From Falsiroseomonas algicola (GTDB taxonomy: Bacteria; Pseudomonadota; Alphaproteobacteria; Acetobacterales; Acetobacteraceae): a stretch of DNA of 64,000 nucleotides. Both the position numbers and the translations under genes were made by a program. The notes beneath the pieces were generated by a model. The model was not told where the DNA came from and ran no database searches. It saw only the letters and a program-made list of their open reading frames with translations. Below are positions 34,118 through 41,740 of the stretch, piece by piece. The stretch's first letter is position 1; each line of letters begins with the position of its first letter. The stretch spans positions 62,001 through 126,000 of the forward strand of contig NZ_JAAIKB010000014.1 of the NCBI RefSeq assembly GCF_011040385.1, written 5' to 3'.

Positions 34118-35805
34118 GTCGCATCCTCCGGCGCCAGCCAGCGGCGGATCACCTGCACGCTGGCATCAGGGTTCTGTTCGATCAGCTGCGCCAGCGCGGC
34201 GAGGGCGGAGGCCTTCATCTGCCCCTCCACGCGCGCGAGGTCGACCATGCCATCCGCATCGGGCTCGCCCGGCGCGGCCGCCTGGCCGGGCAGCAGCGGC
34301 GTGCCATCCGGGGCGGTGGCCGCGGCGCCGGCGGGCAGCGCCACGGGGTTGCCATCGGGGCCGATCACCGTCGCCCCCGCCTCTCCCGCCCCGGCGCCCG
34401 CCAGCGCGGTCTGCGGCATCAACGCCACCGTCAGCCGCGTCGCCATCGGGCGCCCGACCAGCAGGATCGCGGCCAGCGCCACCAGCGCCAGGATGGCGGT
34501 TTCCGTCAGCCTTCCCAGCAGCGCCGGCGGGATGGTCTGGCCGAGGATGGTGAAGCCGTCCGGCCCTGCATCCAGCGGCGGCGGTTCCGCGAAGCGCAGG
34601 TTCACCACATCCACGCGGTCGCCGCGCTGTTCGTTGAAGCCGACGGCGGATCGCACCAGGGAGGCGATGCGCTGCAACTCCTCCGCCGAGCGCTCCCGGA
34701 ACTGCGGCGGGCCATTCGCCTGCGGCTCCCACACCCCATCCACCAGCACGGCGACGGAGAGGCGGCGCAGCGCGGGCTGTTCGCGCAGCGTGTTGCGCGT
34801 GGTGCGCCCGATCTCGAAATTCGTCGTCTCCTCGGAGCGCGAGGATTGCGTCTGGCTGCCGCCGGCCTGGGCTTCCGCGCCCGGCAGCTGGTTGGCGACG
34901 GAGACGTTGCCCTGTTCGCCGCTGCGGCTGCTCTCGCTGGTGGATTGCGTGCTGCGGGGCACCTGGTTCTCGGGGTCGAAGCGTTCCTCGGTGGTCTGCA
35001 CGCGGTCGAAATCCATCTCGACCGAGGCTTCCGCCCGCACGCGGCCGGGGCCGAGGGTGCGTTCCAGCAGGTCCTCCACCCCGCGGGCCAGGCGCTGTTC
35101 CGCGGCGCGGCGCAACTCCTCCCCAGTCTGCGCGGCGGCGGGGCCGGACAGCGCCTGCCCGCCGCGGGCCATCAATTCGCCCCGGCTGTCCACGATGGAG
35201 ACGTTCTGCGGCCGCAGGCCCGGCACGGCGGCGGCGACGAGGTGGAGCACCGCCTGGACGCCCTCGCGGTCCAGCCGCTGCGCGCCCTGCATGGCGATGA
35301 CGACGCTGGCCTGCGCCTCCGGCCTTTCGCGCGAGAAGGGCTCCCGCCGCGGCAGCACCAGGTGCACGCGCGCGGTGCGCACGCCGGACAGGCCGCGGAT
35401 GGTGCGGGACAATTCGCCTTCCAGGGCGCGGACGCGGTTGATGTCCTGCTGGAAGGGCGTGGTGGTCAGGCTCTCGCCGCGGTCGAAGATCTCGTAGCCG
35501 ACGGACCCGCCGGCCGGCAGGCCATCGCGCGCCAGCATCAGCCGCACGCGCGGCACATCGGCTTCCGGCACCAGCACCTGCGCGCCGCCGGCTGCCAGGC
35601 GATAGGGGATGCGCGCGCGGTCCAGCGCCTGCACCACCTGCCCGGCGTCACGCGGGTCGAGGTCCCCGTAGAGCAGGGACATCGGCGGTTCCGCCGCGCG
35701 CAGCGCCAGCCAAGCGACCAGGCCGAGCACCGCGATGCCGACGCCCGCCATGGCGGCCAGGCGCATGGCGCCCAGGCCGCGGAGCTGCTCGATCAGCCCC
35801 CCCAT
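34114..35805 (-). CDS. fliF: Flagellar MS-ring protein FliF
   Basis: MS-ring protein of 563 residues with two transmembrane helices, at about residues 13-31 ([20 protein letters not shown] region) and 440-460 ([17 protein letters not shown]). Between them lies the periplasmic ring-building region, with [19 protein letters not shown] and [21 protein letters not shown]. The C-terminal cytoplasmic tail binds FliG ([20 protein letters not shown]). First gene of the operon; a candidate CtrA box and a short tandem repeat lie upstream. Confidence 0.96.
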   Translation of the reverse strand: MGGLIEQLRGLGAMRLAAMAGVGIAVLGLVAWLALRAAEPPMSLLYGDLDPRDAGQVVQALDRARIPYRLAAGGAQVLVPEADVPRVRLMLARDGLPAGGSVGYEIFDRGESLTTTPFQQDINRVRALEGELSRTIRGLSGVRTARVHLVLPRREPFSRERPEAQASVVIAMQGAQRLDREGVQAVLHLVAAAVPGLRPQNVSIVDSRGELMARGGQALSGPAAAQTGEELRRAAEQRLARGVEDLLERTLGPGRVRAEASVEMDFDRVQTTEERFDPENQVPRSTQSTSESSRSGEQGNVSVANQLPGAEAQAGGSQTQSSRSEETTNFEIGRTTRNTLREQPALRRLSVAVLVDGVWEPQANGPPQFRERSAEELQRIASLVRSAVGFNEQRGDRVDVVNLRFAEPPPLDAGPDGFTILGQTIPPALLGRLTETAILALVALAAILLVGRPMATRLTVALMPQTALAGAGAGEAGATVIGPDGNPVALPAGAAATAPDGTPLLPGQAAAPGEPDADGMVDLARVEGQMKASALAALAQLIEQNPDASVQVIRRWLAPEDAT

Positions 35806-35887
35806 GCGCCACGCTCGTCATGCCGGGCCGTGAAGCCTGGCCCGGCGCATCCTGCACCCGAACCCCTGCGAGACATCCTGCCATTCC

Positions 35888-35933
35888 CCATGCCGACCCA
35901 GTCGGCCGGCCCATGCCGACCCAGTCGGCCGGC
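35888..35933. repeat. 23-bp perfect tandem duplication upstream of fliF
   Basis: Bases 35888-35910 are repeated exactly at 35911-35933. Each unit holds the inverted repeat CCGAC and GTCGG. The duplication lies 83-128 bases upstream of the fliF start, within its likely leader or promoter region. Confidence 0.9.
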
Positions 35934-35977
35934 TCGATCCGACGACATCGGCTGGGCAGGTTCTGCCGGGTAGCGGG

Positions 35978-35992
35978 TAACGGCGCGGTTAA
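35978..35992 (-). promoter_or_regulatory. Candidate CtrA-binding site upstream of fliF operon
   Basis: On the minus strand the sequence reads TTAA, seven bases, GTTA, matching seven of eight fixed positions of the CtrA consensus TTAA-N7-TTAA. It is 173-187 bases upstream of fliF and in the same orientation. Class II flagellar operons including fliF are CtrA targets in Caulobacter. TTAA is rare in this GC-rich window. No ctrA gene is visible here, so this is inference. Confidence 0.45.
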
Positions 35993-36065
35993 TGCGGCGG
36001 GGGTGATCGGCAGAAAGGCGGAAAATCGCGGCGGCGCAAGCGCTTAGGATTTGCGCCCGGAACGG

Positions 36066-36461
36066 TCAGTCCCCGCTTTCCAGCCGGTCGATATCGTCGT
36101 CGGAGAAGCCGAAATGATGCGCGATCTCATGGATCAGCACATTGCGGACCAGGCGGAACAGATCCTCCCCGGTCTCCACCCATTCCAGCAGGATCGGCTC
36201 CCGGTAGAGGGTGATGGTGTCGGGCTCCGTCGGCGCGTCGAAGACGCTCTTCTGCGTCATCGGCGTGCCGCGGTAGAGGCCGGTCAGCGCCCAGGGGCTC
36301 TCGAAGCCGAGCTCCTGCGCCGTCTCCTCATCCGCCACTTCCTCCACCACGATGGCGGCGCCGCGGACGAGGTCGCGCAGCTCCTTGGGGATGGCGGAAA
36401 ACGCCTGCTCCGCCATCTCCACGATGTCGTCCAGGGTCGGCGGATGGCTGAATCGGGTCAT
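36066..36461 (-). CDS. Metallopeptidase family protein (minimal zincin)
   Basis: A 131-residue cytoplasmic protein with the zinc-binding motif HEIAHHFG near residue 113 and downstream acidic residues (SDDDIDRLE). It belongs to the small zincin-like family often annotated only as metallopeptidase. Substrate unknown. It points in the same direction as the flagellar operon but is about 260 bases upstream of fliF, and is probably a separate unit. Confidence 0.82.
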   Translation of the reverse strand: MTRFSHPPTLDDIVEMAEQAFSAIPKELRDLVRGAAIVVEEVADEETAQELGFESPWALTGLYRGTPMTQKSVFDAPTEPDTITLYREPILLEWVETGEDLFRLVRNVLIHEIAHHFGFSDDDIDRLESGD

Positions 36462-36519
36462 GCCGCCTTGCAGCCCGCCCGTCGCCCCGCGTCAAGCACC
36501 GAACCGGAGAAGCCCCGCC

Positions 36520-36828
36520 ATGGTCCAGCCCCTTGCCCCCGAAGCCCGCGCGACCCTTGCCGCCGACCTCCCCGCCTGGGCCATGGCGGAGGGGCGGGAC
36601 GCCATCACGCGGCGCTTCCGCTTCCGCGACTTCAGCGAGGCCTGGGGCTTCATGGCCCGGGTCGCCCTGCTGGCGGAGCAGCAGGACCACCACCCCGAAT
36701 GGAGCAATGTGTGGAACCGCGTGGAGATCCTGCTGACGACGCATGACGCCGGCGGGCTGTCGGACCGGGACGTGCGGCTGGCGCGGGCTATCGATGCGCT
36801 GGTGGCGCCTCCGGCCGCTGCGGGATGA
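36520..36828 (+). CDS. phhB: 4a-hydroxytetrahydrobiopterin dehydratase
   Basis: Pterin-4a-carbinolamine dehydratase, 102 residues, which recycles the cofactor of aromatic amino acid hydroxylases. The family motif is visible as [20 protein letters not shown] followed by [10 protein letters not shown]. Start ATG 36520 follows CCGGAGAAGC. Its last 41 bases overlap the 3' end of the convergent DUF421 gene. No phenylalanine hydroxylase gene is nearby. Confidence 0.9.
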   Translation: MVQPLAPEARATLAADLPAWAMAEGRDAITRRFRFRDFSEAWGFMARVALLAEQQDHHPEWSNVWNRVEILLTTHDAGGLSDRDVRLARAIDALVAPPAAAG

Positions 36829-37255
36829 TGGTGATCATCCCATCCGCCTCCAGCACCGCCCAGCGGATTTCCGCGAGCGTCGTGATGCCCTGGCGCTCAC
36901 GCGCGGCCTGCAGGATGTCGCCCAGATCCACGCGTGCCCGGGCCAGCCGGTCCTCGATCGGCTTGCCCTCCGCCACCAGGATGGTCGGCACGCCATCCAG
37001 CAGCCGTTCCGCCGCCGCGCTGCGCTGCTTCAGCAGGGAGAAGCCGACATCGATGGCGAGCAGCGTCGCGATCACGACCAGCGCATTCACCATGGAGAAA
37101 TCCTCGCCCAGCAGCGCCTGCTGCGTAGCCTCCCCCACCACCAGCAGCAGGACGAGGTCGAAGGGCGTCGTCTCCCGCAGGCTGCGCCGGCCGGTCACGC
37201 GGAACATCAGCAGCAGCACCAGGTAGAGCGCGGCGGCGCGCAGCACGCTTTCCAT
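36788..37255 (-). CDS. DUF421 (YetF-like) membrane protein
   Basis: A 155-residue protein with about three N-terminal transmembrane helices ([60 protein letters not shown]) and a C-terminal soluble domain ([25 protein letters not shown]). The family is of unknown function. The start overlaps the upstream stop by one base, and the stop lies inside phhB on the other strand. Confidence 0.85.
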   Translation of the reverse strand: MESVLRAAALYLVLLLMFRVTGRRSLRETTPFDLVLLLVVGEATQQALLGEDFSMVNALVVIATLLAIDVGFSLLKQRSAAAERLLDGVPTILVAEGKPIEDRLARARVDLGDILQAARERQGITTLAEIRWAVLEADGMITIIPQRPEAPPAHR

Positions 37256-37749
37256 CAGGGCCAGACCAGCACGGGCAGGTCGAAATCCTGCCCCGCGGCG
37301 CGCAGCCGCAGGCGGCGGGGGCCCGGCCAGCCGGTCGCCTCCGCCTCCAGCACCATGATGCTGCCCTGATCCGTGCCGGCGGGCAGCAGGCGGTAGCCGT
37401 CGGGCCCGGCCTGCACGCCGAGCGGCGGCGGCGTCATCTCCCGCAGCCGCCATGATTCGAGAAAATCCGGCGAGAGGCGCAGGGCACCATCGCCGGGTGG
37501 CAGGGTGACGCGGATCGGCGCCACGGCGCCGAGACGCTGGATGCGCGCCCATTCGACGGTCGCGCCGCCTTCCTGCTGCCGTCCCTGCGCGAGCGGCCCG
37601 CCGCCGCCGAAGGCGCCGGCCAGCGCGGCGGCGACCACCACGATCATCCCTGCCCAGGCGAGGCGCTGGACACGCCAGACCCGCCGCTGGAAGGGCATGT
37701 CGCCTTCCATGCGCCGCAGGTCGGGCGGCCAGCCCTCGGCATCGCGCAT
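37255..37749 (-). CDS. Hypothetical single-pass membrane protein
   Basis: A 164-residue protein, not recognised. It has a cytoplasmic N-terminus with basic residues, one transmembrane segment (LAWAGMIVVVAAALAGAFGG, about residues 30-49) and an exported domain rich in Pro/Gly (LPPGDGALRLSPDFLESWRL). It is directly coupled to the DUF421 gene, so the two membrane proteins probably function together. The start could be ATG 37749 or a later one. Confidence 0.7.
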   Translation of the reverse strand: MRDAEGWPPDLRRMEGDMPFQRRVWRVQRLAWAGMIVVVAAALAGAFGGGGPLAQGRQQEGGATVEWARIQRLGAVAPIRVTLPPGDGALRLSPDFLESWRLREMTPPPLGVQAGPDGYRLLPAGTDQGSIMVLEAEATGWPGPRRLRLRAAGQDFDLPVLVWP

Positions 37750-37897
37750 CCCACGCCCCTTCGCCGATACGCGCCCGCAACGCCCCTGCGCCGCCCGGGT
37801 TGCCCCCGCTCGCGAAGGATGCTGGCCTTCATCGGCGTGGCTCGCCTAGGTTGTATCATCGCGCCAGGAAAGCCGGCGCCGTGAGGGAGAGATTCGG

Positions 37898-39016
37898 ATG
37901 CTGAAGCGCAGGACGATGCTGGGTGGCGCGCTGGCCGCGCCGTCGCTTTTCGCCGGGGCCGGCGGCGCCCTCGCCCAGTCGGGCCCGATCCGCATCGCGA
38001 CGGCGGGGCCGATGACCGGGCAATACGCGGCCTTCGGCGGCCAGATGCGCGCCGGTGCCGAGCAGGCGGTGGCGGACCTCAATGCCGCCGGCGGCGTGCT
38101 CGGCCGGCAGCTGGCGCTGGAAGTCGGCGACGATGCCTGCGACCCGCGCCAGGCCGTCTCCGTCGCCAACCAGCTGGCATCGCGCCGCGTGGCGCTGGTG
38201 GCGGGGCATTTCTGCTCCGGCAGTTCCATCCCCGCCAGCAAGGTCTATGCGGAGGAAGGCGTGCTGCAGATCAGCCCCGCCTCCACCAACCCGCGCTACA
38301 CGGATGAGGGCGGCTGGAACACCTTCCGCGTCTGCGGCCGCGACGACCAGCAGGGCCAGGTGGCGGGCCGCTACATCGCGCAGAACATGCGCAGCCAGCG
38401 CATCGCCATCCTGCACGACAACTCCGCCTATGGCCGCGGCCTGGCGGAGGAGACGAAGAAGGCGCTGAACGGCGCCGGCGTCACCGAAGCCCTCTTCAGC
38501 GCCTATACGCCCGGGGAGCGCGACTATTCCGCCATCGTCTCCCGCCTGCAGCAGGCGAACGTCCAGGTGGTCTATGTCGGTGGCTACCACACCGAATCCG
38601 GCCTGATCCTGCGCCAGGCGAAGGAGCGGGGGCTGAACATCACGCTGATCGGCGGCGATGCGCTGGTGACCAACGAGTTCTGGCAGATCACCGGCGCGGC
38701 GGGCGAAGGCACGCTGATGACCTTCAGCAGCGACCCGCGCAAGCGCCCGACGGCGGCCTCCGTCGTCCAGGCCTTCCGGGCCAAGAACATCGATCCGGAG
38801 GGCTATGTCCTCTACACCTATGCCGCGCTGCAGATCTGGGCGGCGGCGGCGGCGCGCAGCAACGGCACGGATCCGCGCCGCATCGCCGCGCTCCTGAAGT
38901 CGGGCGGCCCGTGGCAGACGGTGCTGGGCGACATCTCCTTCGACGGCAAGGGCGATGTCACGGTGCCGGACTACGTCTTCTACGTCTGGCGCAACGGCAG
39001 CTACGCCGAGATGTGA
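37898..39016 (+). CDS. Branched-chain amino acid-type ABC binding protein
   Basis: Periplasmic binding protein of the LivJ/LivK family, 372 residues. Twin-arginine-like signal (MLKRRTMLGGALAAPSLF, cleavage after ALAQ), then IRIATAGPMTGQYAAFGGQM and ADLNAAGGVLGRQLALEVGD, the two lobes of a type I fold, ending YVFYVWRNGSYAEM. No liv permease or ATPase genes are adjacent, so the transporter is elsewhere. The ligand is likely an amino acid. The ATG follows GGGAGAG. Confidence 0.9.
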   Translation: MLKRRTMLGGALAAPSLFAGAGGALAQSGPIRIATAGPMTGQYAAFGGQMRAGAEQAVADLNAAGGVLGRQLALEVGDDACDPRQAVSVANQLASRRVALVAGHFCSGSSIPASKVYAEEGVLQISPASTNPRYTDEGGWNTFRVCGRDDQQGQVAGRYIAQNMRSQRIAILHDNSAYGRGLAEETKKALNGAGVTEALFSAYTPGERDYSAIVSRLQQANVQVVYVGGYHTESGLILRQAKERGLNITLIGGDALVTNEFWQITGAAGEGTLMTFSSDPRKRPTAASVVQAFRAKNIDPEGYVLYTYAALQIWAAAAARSNGTDPRRIAALLKSGGPWQTVLGDISFDGKGDVTVPDYVFYVWRNGSYAEM

Positions 39017-39023
39017 GGCGGCC

Positions 39024-39051
39024 AGGCGCGGCGCCGCAGGGCGCCGCGCCT
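39024..39051. terminator. Strong hairpin between convergent binding-protein genes
   Basis: A 12-bp perfect inverted repeat (AGGCGCGGCGCC and GGCGCCGCGCCT) with loop GCAG sits between the LivK-type gene and the convergent Bug gene, overlapping the stop of the latter. A short T/A-rich stretch (TATTCC) follows on the plus strand. Confidence 0.65.
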
Positions 39052-40006
39052 ATTCCAGCCGCATGCCCGCATCCCGCACCACCCGGCCCCAGCGGGCATG
39101 GGTGGCGGCGAGCAGGCCGGGCAGGTCGCCGCCCGGCCAGGGATCGATCCCCCAGCCCGGCAGGCGGGCCCGCGCGGCGTCGCTCGCCATCGCGCCCTGG
39201 GCCGCCGCGGCCCATTCCGCCAGCACCGTCTCCGGCGTGCCGCGCGGCGCCAGCAGCAAATTCGCCACGCGCACCTCGAAGCCCGGGAAGCCGCTTTCCG
39301 CCACCGTCGGCACCTCCGGCAGCACCGCCGCGCGTTCGGCGCCGGAGACGGCCAGCGCGCGGAGCCGGCCGCTCCGCACCAGGTCGGGCCCGCCGCCGAT
39401 GGCCAGGAACCCCGCCGGCACGGTGCCGGAGACGATCGCCGTCAGCGCCTCCGGATTGCCGCGCTGGGGCACATGTTCCAGCGCCGCCGCCGGCAGCCCC
39501 GCGGATTGGCGCAGATGCTCCATGGCCAGGTGCCCGGGCGATCCGACGCTGCCGGAGGCGTAGAAGGCCGGGCTTCGCCGCGCACCCTCCAGGAAGGATC
39601 GCAGGTCGGTCGCGGGGTGCCCGGGATGGACCAGCAGCACCAGCTGGAAGCTGCCGAGATGCGCGACCGGCACCAGGTCCCGCAGCGGGTCGAATCCCAT
39701 GTCGCGGAAGAGATGCGGGTTGACCGTCAGCGCGGTGTCGAGCGCGGCGAGCAGCGTCCTGCCATCCGGCCTGGCACGCGCCACCGCGGCCGCGCCGATA
39801 TTGCCGCCGGCGCCGGGGCGGTTCTCCACCACGACGGTCCCGCGCCCCTCCCGCATCGCATGGTCGGCCAGGATGCGCGCGGTGCCATCGAGCGACCCGC
39901 CGGGCGTGAAGTTGACGATGATGCGCGTGGGATCCGTTTGCGCCGCCGCATGGCGCGCTGCGAGCAGACCGGCGGCGGTGGCGAGCAGGTCGCGGCGTCC
40001 TGGCAT
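39050..40006 (-). CDS. Bug/TctC family periplasmic binding protein
   Basis: Fourth TTT-type binding protein in the window, 318 residues. The signal peptide MPGRRDLLATAAGLLAARH carries an RR pair and cleaves after AAAQ. The core has TRIIVNFTPGGSLDGTARIL, VVVENRPGAGGNIG and ASGSVGSPGHLAMEHL. No membrane partner genes nearby. It diverges from the sulfatase-family gene across 105 bases, which may hint at a shared substrate. Confidence 0.86.
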   Translation of the reverse strand: MPGRRDLLATAAGLLAARHAAAQTDPTRIIVNFTPGGSLDGTARILADHAMREGRGTVVVENRPGAGGNIGAAAVARARPDGRTLLAALDTALTVNPHLFRDMGFDPLRDLVPVAHLGSFQLVLLVHPGHPATDLRSFLEGARRSPAFYASGSVGSPGHLAMEHLRQSAGLPAAALEHVPQRGNPEALTAIVSGTVPAGFLAIGGGPDLVRSGRLRALAVSGAERAAVLPEVPTVAESGFPGFEVRVANLLLAPRGTPETVLAEWAAAAQGAMASDAARARLPGWGIDPWPGGDLPGLLAATHARWGRVVRDAGMRLE

Positions 40007-40111
40007 GGTGGTGATCCTCCCTCTTGCCCTGCATCAGGCCGTGGCCGGGCCCTCCCGCGCAAGCGGGGAAGGGGGCAGGATGCGCGGCGACGACCGGAGG
40101 AAACGCGCCGC

Positions 40112-41677
40112 ATGACCGCCATCCGCAACGTGCTCTTCATCATGGTGGACCAGCTGCGCTGGGACCATCTCGGCTGCGCGGGGCATCCCTTCCTCCGCAC
40201 GCCGAACCTCGATGCGCTGGCGGCGCGGGGCGTGCGGTTCTCCCAGGCCTATGTGCAGTCCGGTATCTGCGGACCCTCCCGCATGTCCTACTACACCGGC
40301 CGCTACGTCTCCTCCCATGGCGCCACGCATAACCGCGTGCCGCTTTCCATCGGAGAGGTGACGCTGGGCTGGCATCTGCGGGAGGCCGGGCGGACCCTGG
40401 CGCTGGCGGGCAAGACGCATGTGCTGCCGGATGCGCATGGCATGAAGCGCCTGCAGCTGGATGGCCAGCACGATCTGGCGGCGCTGCTGAAGGAGGGATG
40501 GTTCACGCTGGTCGATCGCCATGACGGCCACCATGCCGAGCCCGACAGCGCCTATGCCCATTGGTTGCGATCGAAGGGCTATGACAGCGCCGATCCCTGG
40601 ACGGACTACGTGATCGCCGTCGAGGATGAGGAAGGAAAGGTCCGCAGCGGCTGGAAGATGCGCAACGCCCGGCTGCCCGCCCGGGTGCGGGAGGAGCATA
40701 GCGAGACCGCCTACACCACCGACCAGGCCATCGGCTTCATGGACCGCCAGGGCGATGATCCCTGGGTGCTGCACCTGTCCTATGTGAAGCCGCACTGGCC
40801 CTACATCGCGCCCGCGCCCTACCACGCCATGTATTCGCCGAACCAATGCCTCCCCGTCTCCCGCCATCCCGCCGAGCGCGGGGAGGGTGCGCATCCGATG
40901 CTGCGGGAATGGCAGAAGGAGGAGGTGAGCGAAAGCTTCCAGATCGATGACTGCATCGCGACGGTGCGGCCCGCCTATCAGGGCCTCATCACGCAGCTCG
41001 ACGACCATCTCGGGCGGGTGTGGGAGGCGATGGAGCGGCTCGGGCGCTGGCGCGACACGATGGTCGTCTTCTGCTCCGACCATGGTGACTATCTCGGCGA
41101 CCACTGGCTCGGCGAGAAGGAGCTGTTCCATGACTGCGTGCAGCGCATTCCCTTCCTACTCTACGACCCTTCGCCCGAGGCGAACGCCACGCGCGGCACC
41201 GTCGATGACCGCTTCGTGGAGGCGATCGACGTGGTGCCGACCATCCTCGACGCGCTCGGCCTGCCGGCATCCGAACACGTCGTGGAGGGCCGGTCCCTGC
41301 TGCCGCTGACGCGCGGCGCTACGCCGCCGTGGCGGGATGCGGTGGTGAGCGAACTGGACTGGACCTTCAGGGGCGCGCGCCGGCGCCTCGGCCACCCGAC
41401 CGGGCAGCACCATGCCTGGATGCTGCGGGATGCGCGCTGGAAGTATGTGCACTGGACCAGCGGGCACCGGCCACAGCTCTTCGACCTTCAGGCGGATCCG
41501 GAGGAGTTCCACGACCTCGGCGCCGATCCGGCGCTTGAGGGGGTGCGGGAGGCGGCGCGGGAGAAGCTGCTCGCCTGGTTCACGCGGCTGAAGCGCCGCA
41601 CGACGCTGAGCTGGGCGGAGGCCGAGTTGCGCACGGATCGGCACAAGGCGGCAGGCGTGTTCTACGGGGAGTGGTGA
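40112..41677 (+). CDS. Sulfatase-family hydrolase (sulfatase or phosphonate monoesterase)
   Basis: Alkaline-phosphatase-superfamily enzyme of 521 residues. The formylglycine motif CGPSR is at residues 53-57 (maturation turns Cys53 into formylglycine), with metal ligand Asp13 in IMVDQLRWDHLG and a C-terminal FCSDHGDYLGDHWLGEK metal-binding segment. The VDQ start resembles phosphonate/phosphate monoester hydrolases of the rhizobial PMH type more than classic arylsulfatases (which have DD), but sulfatase activity is also possible. No signal peptide: cytoplasmic. Start ATG follows GGAGGAAA. Confidence 0.85.
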   Translation: MTAIRNVLFIMVDQLRWDHLGCAGHPFLRTPNLDALAARGVRFSQAYVQSGICGPSRMSYYTGRYVSSHGATHNRVPLSIGEVTLGWHLREAGRTLALAGKTHVLPDAHGMKRLQLDGQHDLAALLKEGWFTLVDRHDGHHAEPDSAYAHWLRSKGYDSADPWTDYVIAVEDEEGKVRSGWKMRNARLPARVREEHSETAYTTDQAIGFMDRQGDDPWVLHLSYVKPHWPYIAPAPYHAMYSPNQCLPVSRHPAERGEGAHPMLREWQKEEVSESFQIDDCIATVRPAYQGLITQLDDHLGRVWEAMERLGRWRDTMVVFCSDHGDYLGDHWLGEKELFHDCVQRIPFLLYDPSPEANATRGTVDDRFVEAIDVVPTILDALGLPASEHVVEGRSLLPLTRGATPPWRDAVVSELDWTFRGARRRLGHPTGQHHAWMLRDARWKYVHWTSGHRPQLFDLQADPEEFHDLGADPALEGVREAAREKLLAWFTRLKRRTTLSWAEAELRTDRHKAAGVFYGEW

Positions 41678-41678
41678 A

Positions 41679-41734
41679 CCGGGGAAGGCGCTGCCTTCCC
41701 CGGACCCCTACCGCCAGGGGCGAGACGCCCCTGG
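41679..41734. terminator. Double hairpin between convergent genes
   Basis: Two perfect hairpins in tandem: 41679-41703 (stem CCGGGGAAGGC, loop GCT) and 41714-41734 (stem CCAGGGGC, loop GAGAC). They lie between the sulfatase stop and the convergent molybdopterin subunit stop, and form an efficient bidirectional stop candidate; no T-tract follows. Confidence 0.6.
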
Positions 41735-41740
41735 ACCGTC

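Noticed and set aside
32432-35497. 1021-codon plus-strand frame opposite the fli genes
   Set aside because: Composition is Arg/Pro/Ser/Ala-rich with no domain; fliN, fliH, fliG and fliF explain the region.
35806-36065. Sigma-54 promoter before fliF
   Set aside because: A GG-N10-GC pair exists in the tandem repeat (minus strand), but the -12 element is GGGC rather than TTGC and the match is weak.
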